Positions 29,768 to 38,427 of a DNA stretch of 64,000 bases are shown in pieces (position 1 is the stretch's first letter; the number at the start of each line of letters is the position of its first letter). The notes beneath the pieces were generated by a model. The model was not told the origin of the DNA, did not search any database, and was given only the letters and a program-made list of their open reading frames with translations. A program made the position numbers and the translations under genes. The DNA comes from Paucidesulfovibrio sp036541255 (lineage in GTDB: Bacteria; Desulfobacterota; Desulfovibrionia; Desulfovibrionales; Desulfovibrionaceae). Where the stretch lies: NCBI GenBank assembly GCA_036541255.1, contig JAZHDD010000003.1:1-64000 (forward strand), written 5' to 3'.

Positions 29768-30702
29768 GAAGTCCTGTCCATGGCATAGACCTCCTTGGCT
29801 GTCCAGCCTCGGACCTGCTCCGCGACCCGCCGCGCAACCTCCTTGGGCTTGCCCCCGGCCTGGCTTTCGCGCTCCATGGCCCGGCGCACTTCGTCCTCGG
29901 ACGAACGCTCCCCTTCGGGCGCAGGTCCGATGACCACGGTGATCTCGCCCAAAAACTCCCGGCCCAGGCATTCCAGCCGGTCCAGCGTACCCTGGAGAAA
30001 TTCCTCATACGGCTTGGTCAGCTCCCGGCACACGCAGAACTCTCGCGCTCCGAGGGCTTCGTAAGCAGCCGCCATGCTCTCCTGCAACCGCGTCTTGCGC
30101 TCAAAAAAGACCAGCGTCGCGCCCGTGTCGCGATGCGCCGCGAAAAACCGCACGGCCTGGGCCGATTTGCGCGGAGGAAACCCCAGAAAGGTGAACGGAT
30201 ACGGCGGCAGGCCGCAGGCCGACAATGCGGCCAGGGGCGCGCTGGGGCCGGGCACGGGCGTTACGCGCAGGCCCTTTTCGCGGCAGGCGCGCACCAGACG
30301 GTAGCCCGGATCGGACAGCAGCGGCGTGCCCGCGTCCGAAACCATGGCCACGCTCTCCCCCGCCTCCAGCCGCTCCAGCACCGCCGGCGTGCGCTGCGTC
30401 TCGTTGTGCTCGTGAAAACTGGTGAAACCCTGGCCGCTCCGGCGGACAATGCCCAGCCGGGAAAAAAGCAGCCCGGCCCGGCGCGTATCCTCGGCCAGGA
30501 CCATATCCGCCCCGGCCAAAACCCGCGCGGCCCGCGGCGACAGGTCCCCGGCATCGCCGAGCGGCGTGGCCACCACATACAGAACCCCGGGCAGCAAGGC
30601 CTCGCCGGATTCAGGTGCATTTGCTTCGTCGATCATGGGATCATCATCCGGCAACACGGCGGAAATTGCAATTCCAGCCGCACGAAAAAAGGGGAAAGAC
30701 AT
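29764..30702 (-). CDS. rsmI: 16S rRNA (cytidine1402-2'-O)-methyltransferase
   Basis: 312 residues from the chosen start. Tetrapyrrole-methylase fold with LYVVATPLGDAGDLSPRA, VLAEDTRR, VSDAGTPLLSDPGYRLVRAC and GPSAPLAALSACGLP; C-terminal RsmI domain ends near KEVARRVAEQ. It methylates C1402 in the ribosomal P site. The ATG at 30702 has a perfect AGGAGG, but that SD lies inside a palindromic repeat; the alternative ATG at 30636 gives a more typical N-terminus with a weaker SD. Confidence 0.92.
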   Translation of the reverse strand: MSFPFFRAAGIAISAVLPDDDPMIDEANAPESGEALLPGVLYVVATPLGDAGDLSPRAARVLAGADMVLAEDTRRAGLLFSRLGIVRRSGQGFTSFHEHNETQRTPAVLERLEAGESVAMVSDAGTPLLSDPGYRLVRACREKGLRVTPVPGPSAPLAALSACGLPPYPFTFLGFPPRKSAQAVRFFAAHRDTGATLVFFERKTRLQESMAAAYEALGAREFCVCRELTKPYEEFLQGTLDRLECLGREFLGEITVVIGPAPEGERSSEDEVRRAMERESQAGGKPKEVARRVAEQVRGWTAKEVYAMDRTS

Positions 30703-30707
30703 ATCCT

Positions 30708-30747
30708 GCCTCCTGCGGCCCAGGGGCCCGTGGCCCCCTGGCCCCCC
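30708..30747 (+). repeat. REP-like palindromic element, copy A
   Basis: Order: GCCTCCTGCGGCC, then a hairpin (30720-30741, CCAGGGGCC / GGCCCCCTGG, three-base spacer), then a C-run. Same architecture as copy B on the other strand about 150 bp away. Similar elements are, as I recall, frequent between genes in Desulfovibrio genomes. Its first bases supply the AGGAGG of rsmI. Confidence 0.6.
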
Positions 30748-30849
30748 CTTTCTGCGGTGCAGGGTCGATGCTGCGCATCTATTCCACACCGCGATACTCA
30801 CTTTTCCTAAGTACACGGAAGCCCCCAAACCATCCCGTATAAAACGCCC

Positions 30850-30887
30850 GCGCGGGCCTCTGATGCTCCTGCATCAGAGGCCCGCGC
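30850..30887. repeat. Perfect 16-bp hairpin
   Basis: Arms 30850-30865 and 30872-30887 (GCGCGGGCCTCTGATG and its reverse complement) around a six-base loop. On the - strand it is followed by GGGCGTTTTATAC, so it may terminate the thioesterase transcript. Confidence 0.65.
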
Positions 30888-30892
30888 TCAAT

Positions 30893-30932
30893 GGGATTCC
30901 AAAGGGGCATTGCCCCTTTGGCTGCCGGAGGC
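30893..30932 (-). repeat. REP-like palindromic element, copy B
   Basis: Read on the - strand: GCCTCCGGCAGCC, then a ten-base hairpin (30899-30921, CCAAAGGGGC / GCCCCTTTGG), then AATCCC. Matches copy A in layout but points the opposite way. It starts within 15 bp of the thioesterase stop. Confidence 0.6.
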
Positions 30933-30942
30933 CTTCTTCCGG

Positions 30943-31422
30943 CTAGCGTTTGCCTTCGGCCACAAGAATTTCGTCGCGCATTTTCCGGCGGTTCTGCGCT
31001 TCGAGGTTGCGCCTCCGGGCCTTTTCCGTATCGAGCACGAGCCCGGGCACAGCCTTGGGCTTGCCGTTCCCGTCCAGGGCCACGTAGGTGACGTACGCGG
31101 AGTTGGTATGGCGCACATGGCCGGTGATGGGGTTTTCGGCTTCCACGCGCACGCCCACTTCCATGCTGGTGCGACCCACATAATTGAGGCTGGCCTTGAA
31201 GGTCATGAGTTCGCCCACGTAGGCGGGCTGGAGAAAGTCCATGCGCTCGAACGAGGCCGTGACCACATTGGCGCGCGCATGGCGCATGGCCACCACGCCC
31301 CCGGCCGTATCCACGTGCTTGAGGATCACTCCGCCATGCAGGTTGCCCGCGGGATTGGCATCCTCGGGCAGGGCGATATGGGTCATGACGATTTCGGTTT
31401 CCGAGGCGTTCTTGGGCTGCAC
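30943..31422 (-). CDS. Acyl-CoA thioesterase, hotdog fold (YciA/BFIT type)
   Basis: 159 residues, a single hotdog domain: EIVMTHIALPEDANPAGNLHGGVILKHVD contains the Asn/Gly-rich active loop, followed by FLQPAYVGELMTFKASLNYVG and SAYVTYVALD. Hydrolyses acyl-CoA in the cytoplasm; chain preference unknown. The start is GTG at 31422 with AGGAGG that lies inside the end of the upstream gene, so the two are coupled. Confidence 0.88.
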   Translation of the reverse strand: MQPKNASETEIVMTHIALPEDANPAGNLHGGVILKHVDTAGGVVAMRHARANVVTASFERMDFLQPAYVGELMTFKASLNYVGRTSMEVGVRVEAENPITGHVRHTNSAYVTYVALDGNGKPKAVPGLVLDTEKARRRNLEAQNRRKMRDEILVAEGKR

Positions 31423-31424
31423 GG

Positions 31425-31667
31425 CTATTCCTCCTTGCTGCGGCCGAACTCCACGCGGGCCTTGAAGACCATCATGCCGATGCGCTTGCCCAGGTCGCGC
31501 TCACGGGTCTTGATCAGGGCCTCGGCAGCCTCGCGGTTGCCCTGGGCCTTGAGCAGCGTGGCACTCTCCAGGTCGCGCAGATAGGACTCGCATTCCCGAA
31601 TGACGCCTGAAAGATCAATGGTTTCCAACTCCCTGGGCACACGCACGGATTTGACCTTGCGACTCAT
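31425..31667 (-). CDS. Small conserved hypothetical protein
   Basis: 80 residues, basic and helical (ECESYLRDLESATLLKAQG, REAAEALIKTRERDLGKRI). No family recognised; no signal or membrane segment. ATG at 31667 with GGGAG. It ends 3 bp before the thioesterase GTG and contains that gene's SD. Confidence 0.6.
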   Translation of the reverse strand: MSRKVKSVRVPRELETIDLSGVIRECESYLRDLESATLLKAQGNREAAEALIKTRERDLGKRIGMMVFKARVEFGRSKEE

Positions 31668-31753
31668 CACACTCCCCCTGCTCCTGTTGTAAACGGCATG
31701 CAATACGTTTTGATGTCGTTTCGTATGAGGGATGTCAAGAGCGTGAGGATAAA

Positions 31754-32032
31754 TCAGGGTTTGCGGAGTTTCTCGCGCAGGACTCGGGCCGCTCGCAGAG
31801 CTTGCTCTTTGGCGCGCACGGCAAGGCCGGATGCGCTTCCGATTGCGCCTCGTCCCTTGCCCGCCGCATGGGAGGCCATGGCCTTGGCCGCGATTCGCGC
31901 CGCCTCTTCTTTGCTGCGGCCCTTAGCCAGTTCCTGGACAAAAACTTCCCGGCCATGCGTCAGGGTCTGTTCGCCCATGGCCTTGAGCTTTTCGGCGGCG
32001 ATATAACGGGCAATCACAGCAAAGAAGCCCAT
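31754..32032 (-). CDS. Small Ala/Arg-rich protein, unknown
   Basis: 92 residues; alanine-, lysine- and arginine-rich helix throughout (ARIAAKAMASHAAGKGRGA, RAKEQALRAARVLREKL). It could bind nucleic acid, but nothing proves it. It begins 3 bp after the stop of the upstream methyltransferase, with AAGG upstream of the ATG, consistent with a real operon gene. Confidence 0.55.
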   Translation of the reverse strand: MGFFAVIARYIAAEKLKAMGEQTLTHGREVFVQELAKGRSKEEAARIAAKAMASHAAGKGRGAIGSASGLAVRAKEQALRAARVLREKLRKP

Positions 32033-32034
32033 GT

Positions 32035-33198
32035 TCAGACCTTCTTGCGGCTACCCGAATAGAGCTCGTAGGCCAGGAGACGGCATTCGATGCGCGCGTT
32101 CCAGAAGGGCATGCGCCGCCGCGCCTTGAGTCCCACGCGTTTGGCGAGTTCCAGATTGCCCGCGAAGATGAAACCTCCATAGCCCTGGCAGTGCCGCTTG
32201 AAGAAATCGCCGATGCCCGCGTAGACCTCGCCCAGATCGTCCTCATCGCCCAGGCGCATGCCGTATTCCGGATTGAGCATGACCACGCCCTGTTCGTCCT
32301 CGGCCAGGGGCGGCACCGGGGTCTGCCGGAAATCGCAGACCTGGAATTCCATAAATTGCTCGAGATTGGCCCTGCGGGCATTGGCCCGCGCAGCTTCCAC
32401 AGCCGCCGGGTCCAGATCCGTAACCACGATGCGGCCACCCGGATCGCTCCGTTCCGCGCCACGCGCCTCCTGGCGTAGGGAGTCCAACAACGAAGGATCA
32501 TACCCGCGTAATCCCATGAAGGCGAAGCGCTCCCGCAACAGGCCGGGCGCCCGGTTCAGGGCAATCAATGCGGCCTCGCAGGCCAGGGTGCCGCTGCCGC
32601 ACATGGGATTCACGAAATGTCCGCCGCCATAGCCGGAAGCCATGACCAGGCCCGCGGCCAAGGTTTCCTGAAGCGGGGCCAGATGCGGCTGGAGCCTGTA
32701 GCTGCGCCGGGCCAGGGCCTCGCCCGTGGTGTCCAGGTACAGGGTGGCGCTGTCTCCCTGCCAATGCAGAAAGACCGATGCGCCGCGGTGTTCCGGGCCG
32801 GAATCGGGACGACGCCCGGTCTTCTTGCGGATGCGGTCCACCACGGCGTCCTTGATCTTCAGGGCGGCGTGGCCGGAATGTTCACGGCCGCGTCCGTATA
32901 CGGCGGCGTTGACCGTGACGTAGCCGTCTTCGGGAATCCACTCCTCCCAAGGCAGTTTGACGGAACGGGCATGCAGCAGGTTCGCATCCGGGGCCTGGAA
33001 GTGCTTAAGTTCGAGAAGCACGCGGTGGCCGGTGCGCAGCAGCAGGTTGAGACGCATGGCCTCGGCCATGCCGCCTTCGGTTTCCACGCCCAGGGGCAGT
33101 TCGCGGCGGATGGGCAGACCCAGGGTCTCGATCTCGCTCCGGAGCCAGGAGGAAAGCCCCTTGGGGCACGTTATCAACAGAGAGGATGTTTCAGGCAT
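32035..33198 (-). CDS. THUMP-domain RNA guanine-N2 methyltransferase, RlmL-N type
   Basis: 387 residues. An N-terminal THUMP-like RNA-binding region (about 1-160) is followed by a class I methyltransferase with FVNPMCGSGTLACEAALIA (SAM site) and VVMLNPEYGMRL where the family has N-P-P-Y-G. Family members make m2G in 23S rRNA or tRNA. It is short because it has only the first of the two RlmKL domains. The NPEYG variant of the catalytic motif is notable. Start ATG lacks a strong SD. Confidence 0.83.
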   Translation of the reverse strand: MPETSSLLITCPKGLSSWLRSEIETLGLPIRRELPLGVETEGGMAEAMRLNLLLRTGHRVLLELKHFQAPDANLLHARSVKLPWEEWIPEDGYVTVNAAVYGRGREHSGHAALKIKDAVVDRIRKKTGRRPDSGPEHRGASVFLHWQGDSATLYLDTTGEALARRSYRLQPHLAPLQETLAAGLVMASGYGGGHFVNPMCGSGTLACEAALIALNRAPGLLRERFAFMGLRGYDPSLLDSLRQEARGAERSDPGGRIVVTDLDPAAVEAARANARRANLEQFMEFQVCDFRQTPVPPLAEDEQGVVMLNPEYGMRLGDEDDLGEVYAGIGDFFKRHCQGYGGFIFAGNLELAKRVGLKARRRMPFWNARIECRLLAYELYSGSRKKV

Positions 33199-33273
33199 AG
33201 GCAGGGCATACGATGCGGGGCCGCGCTTGGCAAGCGCAGCCCCGCACTTGTCATCCGCACTCGGCGGATCGAA

Positions 33274-33861
33274 CTACCTGGTCTTGCCCTTGCCCGACTT
33301 GGAGGCCTTACCGGACTTGGCACCCTTGCTTTTGGATTTGCCGTCGGCGTTCCCGGAAGAGTCCGTGGTTCCAGAGTCGCCGGAATCATCCGGCTTGCCT
33401 GTTTTCTTGACTTTCTTTTCGGCCTTGGCTTCCTGTTTCTCGGCCTTTCGCTCTTGTTTTTCCAGTTGCTTGGTGTGCCCGACACCCAAGGCCGAAGGAT
33501 GCACCCCGGTTTCCTTGGCAATAACGCCCCAACCCTTGCCCTGTTCGCGCATGGCCGCGATTTCTGCCTCGCTACGCCCAGACGCTTCAGCCAGGGCCTG
33601 CACCCGGGTTTGCTCGACACGTTTTTCGCCCTGAGCCACCTTTTCGGCGGCCTTGTCCACGGCTGCGGCGTCGCCGGACCGCTTAGCCGCCTCGTAGGCT
33701 TCGACGGCCTTGTCCAATTCGTCCAGCACTGGAGCGACCTTGGCTGCAGCGGCCCGTTCCAGACCGTCGAGCAATATTTCCTCAGCCGTGTCCTGTGCCA
33801 GGGCATAGGCAGGGCACAAGGCCAAGACCAAAACAAAGACAAACCATACTGCCCGTTTCAT
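33274..33861 (-). CDS. Secreted Ala/Lys/Ser-rich protein, unknown
   Basis: 195 residues. Signal peptide at 1-23 (cleavage after YALA). The middle is helical and coiled-coil-like (EELDKAVEAYEAAKR...), then a conserved-looking segment GKGWGVIAKETGVHPSALGVGH, then a low-complexity Lys/Gly/Ser tail. The GWGVIAKE segment is shared, as I recall, with other secreted proteins of unknown role in related bacteria. AGGAGG before the ATG at 33861. Monocistronic-looking. Confidence 0.7.
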   Translation of the reverse strand: MKRAVWFVFVLVLALCPAYALAQDTAEEILLDGLERAAAAKVAPVLDELDKAVEAYEAAKRSGDAAAVDKAAEKVAQGEKRVEQTRVQALAEASGRSEAEIAAMREQGKGWGVIAKETGVHPSALGVGHTKQLEKQERKAEKQEAKAEKKVKKTGKPDDSGDSGTTDSSGNADGKSKSKGAKSGKASKSGKGKTR

Positions 33862-33941
33862 AGACAATTCCTCCTGAAGACCGTTCCAGCTTCTTTTCGC
33901 CGAACCGTACACTATAAAACAAGGTCGATTTGTCAATCTGC

Positions 33942-35186
33942 TCAGGCAGGAGGATTCTCAGGAGAGGGTGTGGAGACAGACTCGGCATCTCCTTGCGTGC
34001 CCTGGCCAGCCAGCAGACAGGCTACGGCAAGGCTCAGGGCCATGGCGGGTGCACCTGCAAAAAAAAGCGGGAAGACCGTGCCCATGGTGATGATCAGGGC
34101 CGTCAGCGCGGCAATGGCCCGGCCCTGGGTCAGTCCCGTGAGCAGCAGCCCGGCTCCCAGCACGAACAGGATCGGAACAATCCCCCAGACGAGACCGAGC
34201 CGCAGCCAGAACGAGGATATCTCCGACGGCGGCAGGGTAAAGGAAACGCCGGGCATGCCAAGAACCGAGGCAAGCTCCACAGGCAAATTCAATTCCAGGA
34301 TGCCCGGACCGAATCCCGTGAGCAGGCCCAGGGGTTCGACGGAAAATCGTTCCACTCCGGCGGCCCAGAGCACATAGACCTGCATGCGGCCCTCCAGGGC
34401 CGCCGGGCCGCCCAGCAGCGGTGAAAGCACGCCCCCGGCGCAGGCCAGGGCAAAGCCGATACGGGCTTCGATGCGCTCCCGGCTCAGGAAGAGGTAGGCC
34501 GCACCGCAGGCCAACAGAGCCATGGGCGAACCAGAAACGAGCAATCCGCCCATGACAAGGATGGTAGTCCAGGCGGGATATTGGCCCTGCCGCGACTTGT
34601 CGTCCACGCCAAGCAGCAGGGCCGCGCCCAACAGGCAGGCCCGGGTTTCGCCGCCTTGCGGAGACAGCAGCAGGCCCCCGGGCGCAAGATGGTGCACGAA
34701 CACGCTTGAAAGCCCGGCATCAACAAGCGAGAGCGTTCCCAGTGCCGCGCCGAACAGGGCAAACGTCCTGGCTGCGGGCGCACCGAAACTGGTCACCCAA
34801 AGCGCGGCAAGCCCCATATACGCCAGGGGCGCGGCTTCGTTCAGCCATGCCAGACGGCGCAGGGCCTCTTCTCCTGGCAGCGGGGCCTGCCATGCGGCCA
34901 ATGCGGCCAGAGTTGCGCCGCCGCACAACGCGGCCAGGGTCAGAAGAGGACCGAGCGGATGCTGCCTGGCGCCCTTGCTTTTCATGCCCAGGCTGGCAAA
35001 AAGCCCCACCCCGGCAAGAGCCAGCCAGGGCCAGTGCGGAGTCAGCCAGTCCGGGCCCCTCCCAGCCAGCCCGAAACGGCCCGCAGCTTCGCAAAACGGC
35101 AGCAGCAGATAGGCCAACGCCAGGGGAGCGCTTGCCAGCAAAACGGAAGATGGTGCCGTTTGTTCGTGCCGCATATTCTTCTTCAT
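33942..35186 (-). CDS. Polytopic membrane protein, O-antigen-ligase-like layout, unknown
   Basis: 414 residues with roughly 10-12 membrane segments and a larger extracytoplasmic loop about 275-335. The layout resembles O-antigen ligase or polymerase proteins but I see no diagnostic motif. Several in-frame starts exist; ATG at 35186 (MKKNMRHEQ) is chosen. It begins 28 bp after the stop of the Fe-S protein, so they are co-transcribed, yet no functional link is evident. C-terminal tail is polar. Confidence 0.62.
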   Translation of the reverse strand: MKKNMRHEQTAPSSVLLASAPLALAYLLLPFCEAAGRFGLAGRGPDWLTPHWPWLALAGVGLFASLGMKSKGARQHPLGPLLTLAALCGGATLAALAAWQAPLPGEEALRRLAWLNEAAPLAYMGLAALWVTSFGAPAARTFALFGAALGTLSLVDAGLSSVFVHHLAPGGLLLSPQGGETRACLLGAALLLGVDDKSRQGQYPAWTTILVMGGLLVSGSPMALLACGAAYLFLSRERIEARIGFALACAGGVLSPLLGGPAALEGRMQVYVLWAAGVERFSVEPLGLLTGFGPGILELNLPVELASVLGMPGVSFTLPPSEISSFWLRLGLVWGIVPILFVLGAGLLLTGLTQGRAIAALTALIITMGTVFPLFFAGAPAMALSLAVACLLAGQGTQGDAESVSTPSPENPPA

Positions 35187-35214
35187 TACCCTTTCCGGGC
35201 GGCAAGGCAAAGCC

Positions 35215-36381
35215 TCAGGACTCGTTCAAGTACCGAACCGCACGCCCCTTGAGCCGCATGCGGTTGTAATAGGCCAACGCGCCCGAGGCTACAGCCGGCG
35301 GTTCGCCACCTGTCCCGTCCAGCAGAATATCCAACACATGCCAGGTCCGGACGCGGGGTGCCAGACGTTGCAGACAGCCCGCGCAATATACGACCACATC
35401 ACGATTTCGGGCCTCGGCCAACCGGACGGCGAGCCATTTGTCGGCCTGTTCCGGATAGGCATGGGAAACGCCGCCGCCCTCCCCGCAGCAGACCGCCTTG
35501 TGCTGGGCATGACGCATCTCCGCCACGGAGCAACCGTTGTCCCAGAGCAGGTTGCGCACGGCCTCGTGCACGGATCGGGCCTCGCGCAACACGCACGGAT
35601 CATGCACGCCGGTCTTGACGCGCTCGGCCGGAGCAACAGCCTCGACCGAATGTTCCGCCAGCAGTTCATACACCGTGCGCACGGCCAGGGTGCCCGCAGC
35701 CCCCACAGCCTCGCGCAACGCCACATGGCAATTGGGGCAGGCCACGAGCACTTCCTCAATGCCCGCATCGGAAAGCCGTGAGATCAATTCGCCCGCGGCC
35801 AGCTCGAAAGCGGCACGCCTTCCGAGTTGCAACGAGGGCTTGGAGCAACAATGCAGGACAAGCCCCATGTGCGGGTCGATTTCGCGCAGGCGCAAATAGG
35901 TGCGCCAGACCGTATCTGGCCGCGCTCCGGCCAGGGCACAGCCGGGAAAAAAAACGCTGCGCGCCTTCCGGGGCAATCCAAAAAAGGAAAATGCCCTGGT
36001 CCGGCCCATGCGCTCATAGCCAAGCAGCCTCCGATAGGGCACAAGAACGGATTCATCGCGCCCTGTCACGACCTCGCGCAGGGCCTGGAAAAACGCGCGC
36101 GGGTCCAGGCCGCGCACAGGACAGACCTGGGTGCACAATCCGCAGACATTGCAGCGAAAGGCCAGCTCACGCGCCTTTTCCGCTCCCAATTCTCCCGAGA
36201 GCAAGGCCGCGGCCAGATTGCCGGGCATACCCCACTCCTTGAGCAGCGGGCATTCCTTTTCGCACATCTTGCACAGCTTGCAACCGTTGTGCAGCGCTTG
36301 CGCACTTTCCCGCAGATGCTCCGGCCAATCCGGCATGGGGTCATGCCGTACCGCCCCCGGCGTGATGTCAACTTCTTTCAT
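35215..36381 (-). CDS. HdrD/GlcF-like Fe-S oxidoreductase
   Basis: 388 residues. Two 4Fe-4S motifs (CKLCKMCEKECP and CNVCGLCTQVCP), then two CCG domains (PGCALAG/CCSKPSL/CPNCHV and HDPCVLRE/CCGEGGGVSHA/YCAGCLQ). This is the heterodisulfide reductase D-like layout, common in sulfate reducers, for cytoplasmic electron transfer to disulfides or with a flavoprotein partner. No partner flavoprotein is adjacent. Substrate unknown. Confidence 0.8.
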   Translation of the reverse strand: MKEVDITPGAVRHDPMPDWPEHLRESAQALHNGCKLCKMCEKECPLLKEWGMPGNLAAALLSGELGAEKARELAFRCNVCGLCTQVCPVRGLDPRAFFQALREVVTGRDESVLVPYRRLLGYERMGRTRAFSFFGLPRKARSVFFPGCALAGARPDTVWRTYLRLREIDPHMGLVLHCCSKPSLQLGRRAAFELAAGELISRLSDAGIEEVLVACPNCHVALREAVGAAGTLAVRTVYELLAEHSVEAVAPAERVKTGVHDPCVLREARSVHEAVRNLLWDNGCSVAEMRHAQHKAVCCGEGGGVSHAYPEQADKWLAVRLAEARNRDVVVYCAGCLQRLAPRVRTWHVLDILLDGTGGEPPAVASGALAYYNRMRLKGRAVRYLNES

Positions 36382-36443
36382 GCCGCCTGCCTACCCTCAA
36401 CACCTCGAAATGGCAAGGAATCGACTTTTAACTGCAACAGTGT

Positions 36444-36471
36444 TTTACAGGCTTGTTTTTTTTGCTATATT
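36444..36471 (+). promoter_or_regulatory. Candidate sigma-70 promoter of the TRAP operon
   Basis: TTTACA (36444-36449), 16-bp T-rich spacer, TATATT (36466-36471), ending 35 bp before the TatT GTG start. Fits vegetative consensus reasonably; not verified. Confidence 0.5.
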
Positions 36472-36506
36472 CGCCAGACCCGACCATGAATTGAAGAGGA
36501 GCCGCC

Positions 36507-37409
36507 GTGAACCATTTTCCTGCCTTCCGCGCAACATTTTTGGCAGTGCCGACCCACGTCGTATTGGCCTGCTGCTGCGCCTGCCTGCTGCTCTCGGGCT
36601 GCGGCGCACTGGTGCGCGGCGCAACCCAGCCGCTCATGGACAATCTGGCCCTGTCCGTCAAAAAGCAGCAGGACCTGGAAACCGTGCGCCAGGGTATCCC
36701 TTCCTACATCATCTTCATGGATGCCCTGGTGGAAGGCTCGCCCGACGACGCGGACACGCTCACGGCCTCGTCCGGCCTGCTCACGGCCTACGCCATGGCC
36801 TTCACCCTGGACAACGAGCCGGAGCGCGCCAAGACCATGACCGCCAAGGCTCGCGAATACTCCATCCGGGCCGTGAGCGAGCGCAGCAAAGTCTTCGCCC
36901 GGCTCTGGGACAAGCCCGCTTCGGAATTCGGCCCGGTTCCCGCCAGCCTGGACAAATCCGACCTCAAGCACCTGCACGCCCTGATCAACGCCTGGGGCGC
37001 TTACATCAAGGCCCGGCCCGGCTCCTGGGACGACGTGGCCGACCTGCCCAAAATCCAGGCCCTGGCCGACCGGCTTCTGGCCCTGGACGAAACCTATTCC
37101 TACGGCGCGCCGCATGCGCTCATGGGCGTGCTCTACACCATTCTTCCCCCGGCCTACGGCGGCAAGCCCGAAGAGGCACGCATCCACTTCGAGCGCGCAC
37201 TGGAGATATCCGAGGGCAAGGATCTGCTGGCCTACGTGACGTATGCCCGCTGCTACGCGAGACTCGTGCTCGACCGCGAGCTGCATGATGCGCTGCTGAG
37301 GCACGTTGCGGAAACACCCGTGGACGTGGTACCCGAACTCACGCTGCAAAACGCCCTGGCCAAACAACAAGCTGCCGCCCTGGCTGCGGAAGCCGACGAC
37401 TATTTTTAA
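36507..37409 (+). CDS. TRAP transporter TatT-type accessory lipoprotein
   Basis: 300 residues. Signal sequence with lipobox LLSGC, then TPR-like helices, with the family feature of alternating conserved helices (PSYIIFMDALVEGSPDD, YAMAFTLDNEPERAKTMTAKAREY, PHALMGVLYTILPPAYGGKPEEARIHFERALEIS). TatT proteins form trimers that associate with the TRAP substrate-binding protein in the periplasm. GTG start at 36507 with GAGGAG. First gene of a four-gene TRAP operon. Confidence 0.85.
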   Translation: MNHFPAFRATFLAVPTHVVLACCCACLLLSGCGALVRGATQPLMDNLALSVKKQQDLETVRQGIPSYIIFMDALVEGSPDDADTLTASSGLLTAYAMAFTLDNEPERAKTMTAKAREYSIRAVSERSKVFARLWDKPASEFGPVPASLDKSDLKHLHALINAWGAYIKARPGSWDDVADLPKIQALADRLLALDETYSYGAPHALMGVLYTILPPAYGGKPEEARIHFERALEISEGKDLLAYVTYARCYARLVLDRELHDALLRHVAETPVDVVPELTLQNALAKQQAAALAAEADDYF

Positions 37410-37419
37410 GGGACGCGAC

Positions 37420-38427
37420 ATGAAACGAATTTTTCTGCTCGGGATCATCTGTACAATCCTGGCCCTGCATGCAGGGACCGCCCTGGCCCAGACCCTGAAG
37501 ATCGCCACGCCAGCACCGGATGGCACCAGCGCGACCCAGACGCTGCGCGACGCGGCAAAAGAGGTCGAGACCGCCACGCAGGGACGCGTCCAGGTCAAGG
37601 TGTATGCCGGAGGCGTCATGGGCTCCGACGCCCAGATGATGCGCAAAATGCACGCAGGGCAGCTGCATGGCGCCATCTTCACCTCGGGCAGCCTGGCCCA
37701 TGAGGACTTCAACTTCGGGCTTCTGGCTCTGCCCATGCTCCTGACCAGCCCGGCCCAGGCCGACGCGGCCCGTGCCGAAGTGGAAAAGGACCTCGTGGCC
37801 CGCATGGCCAAGAAAGGCTATATCTGTACCGGCTTCATCGAGGTGGGTTTCGCCTATGTCATGGGCAACCTGCCCATCGCCACCCCGGACGACATGAAAA
37901 AAGCCCGGCCCTGGCTGCCCGAAGGCAGCGAGATCACCGGCGACATCTTCAAGGCCTTCGGCGTGACGCCCATCCCCCTGTCCCTGCCCGACGTGCTCAC
38001 CGCGTTGCAGACCGGCGTCATCGACACCGTGGGCACGCCGCCCATCGCAGCCGTGGCCCTGCAATGGTTCACGCGCATCAAATACGTCACGGACACACCG
38101 CTGCTCTACGCCTACGCCAGTCTGGCCTTTTCCGAACGCGCTCTGGGCCAGCTTTCGCCCGAGGACCGCGCCACGGTCATGGACATCTTTACCCGGCGCA
38201 TGGATCAGGTGGACAAGCAGGTCCGCCTGGACAACGCAGCCGCCCTGAAAACCCTCAAGGACCAGGGTATCGAATTCGTGCAGGTAAGCCCGGAAAGCCG
38301 CCAGGAATTCCAGCGCGTCACCGCAGGGCTGATCGACTCCTACCGCGACCGGGGCGACCTTGATCCGGCGCTGCTGGAACGCGCCCGCAAGGCAGCCGAA
38401 GCCGCACAGGAGAACACCGGTGGATGA
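37420..38427 (+). CDS. dctP: TRAP transporter substrate-binding protein (DctP family)
   Basis: 335 residues. Signal peptide 1-23 (AGTALA/QT), then the DctP fold: KIATPAPDGTSATQTLRDAAKEVETATQGRV, VYAGGVMGSD, and GVIDTVGTPPIAAVALQW in the substrate cleft. Ligand unknown; DctP proteins bind organic acids with a conserved arginine. It starts 10 bp after the TatT gene and overlaps the next. Confidence 0.9.
   Translation: MKRIFLLGIICTILALHAGTALAQTLKIATPAPDGTSATQTLRDAAKEVETATQGRVQVKVYAGGVMGSDAQMMRKMHAGQLHGAIFTSGSLAHEDFNFGLLALPMLLTSPAQADAARAEVEKDLVARMAKKGYICTGFIEVGFAYVMGNLPIATPDDMKKARPWLPEGSEITGDIFKAFGVTPIPLSLPDVLTALQTGVIDTVGTPPIAAVALQWFTRIKYVTDTPLLYAYASLAFSERALGQLSPEDRATVMDIFTRRMDQVDKQVRLDNAAALKTLKDQGIEFVQVSPESRQEFQRVTAGLIDSYRDRGDLDPALLERARKAAEAAQENTGG

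Noticed and set aside
32617..34377. 586-codon + strand frame opposite the RlmL-type and secreted-protein genes
   Set aside because: Crosses several supported - strand genes and has no start signal or domain.
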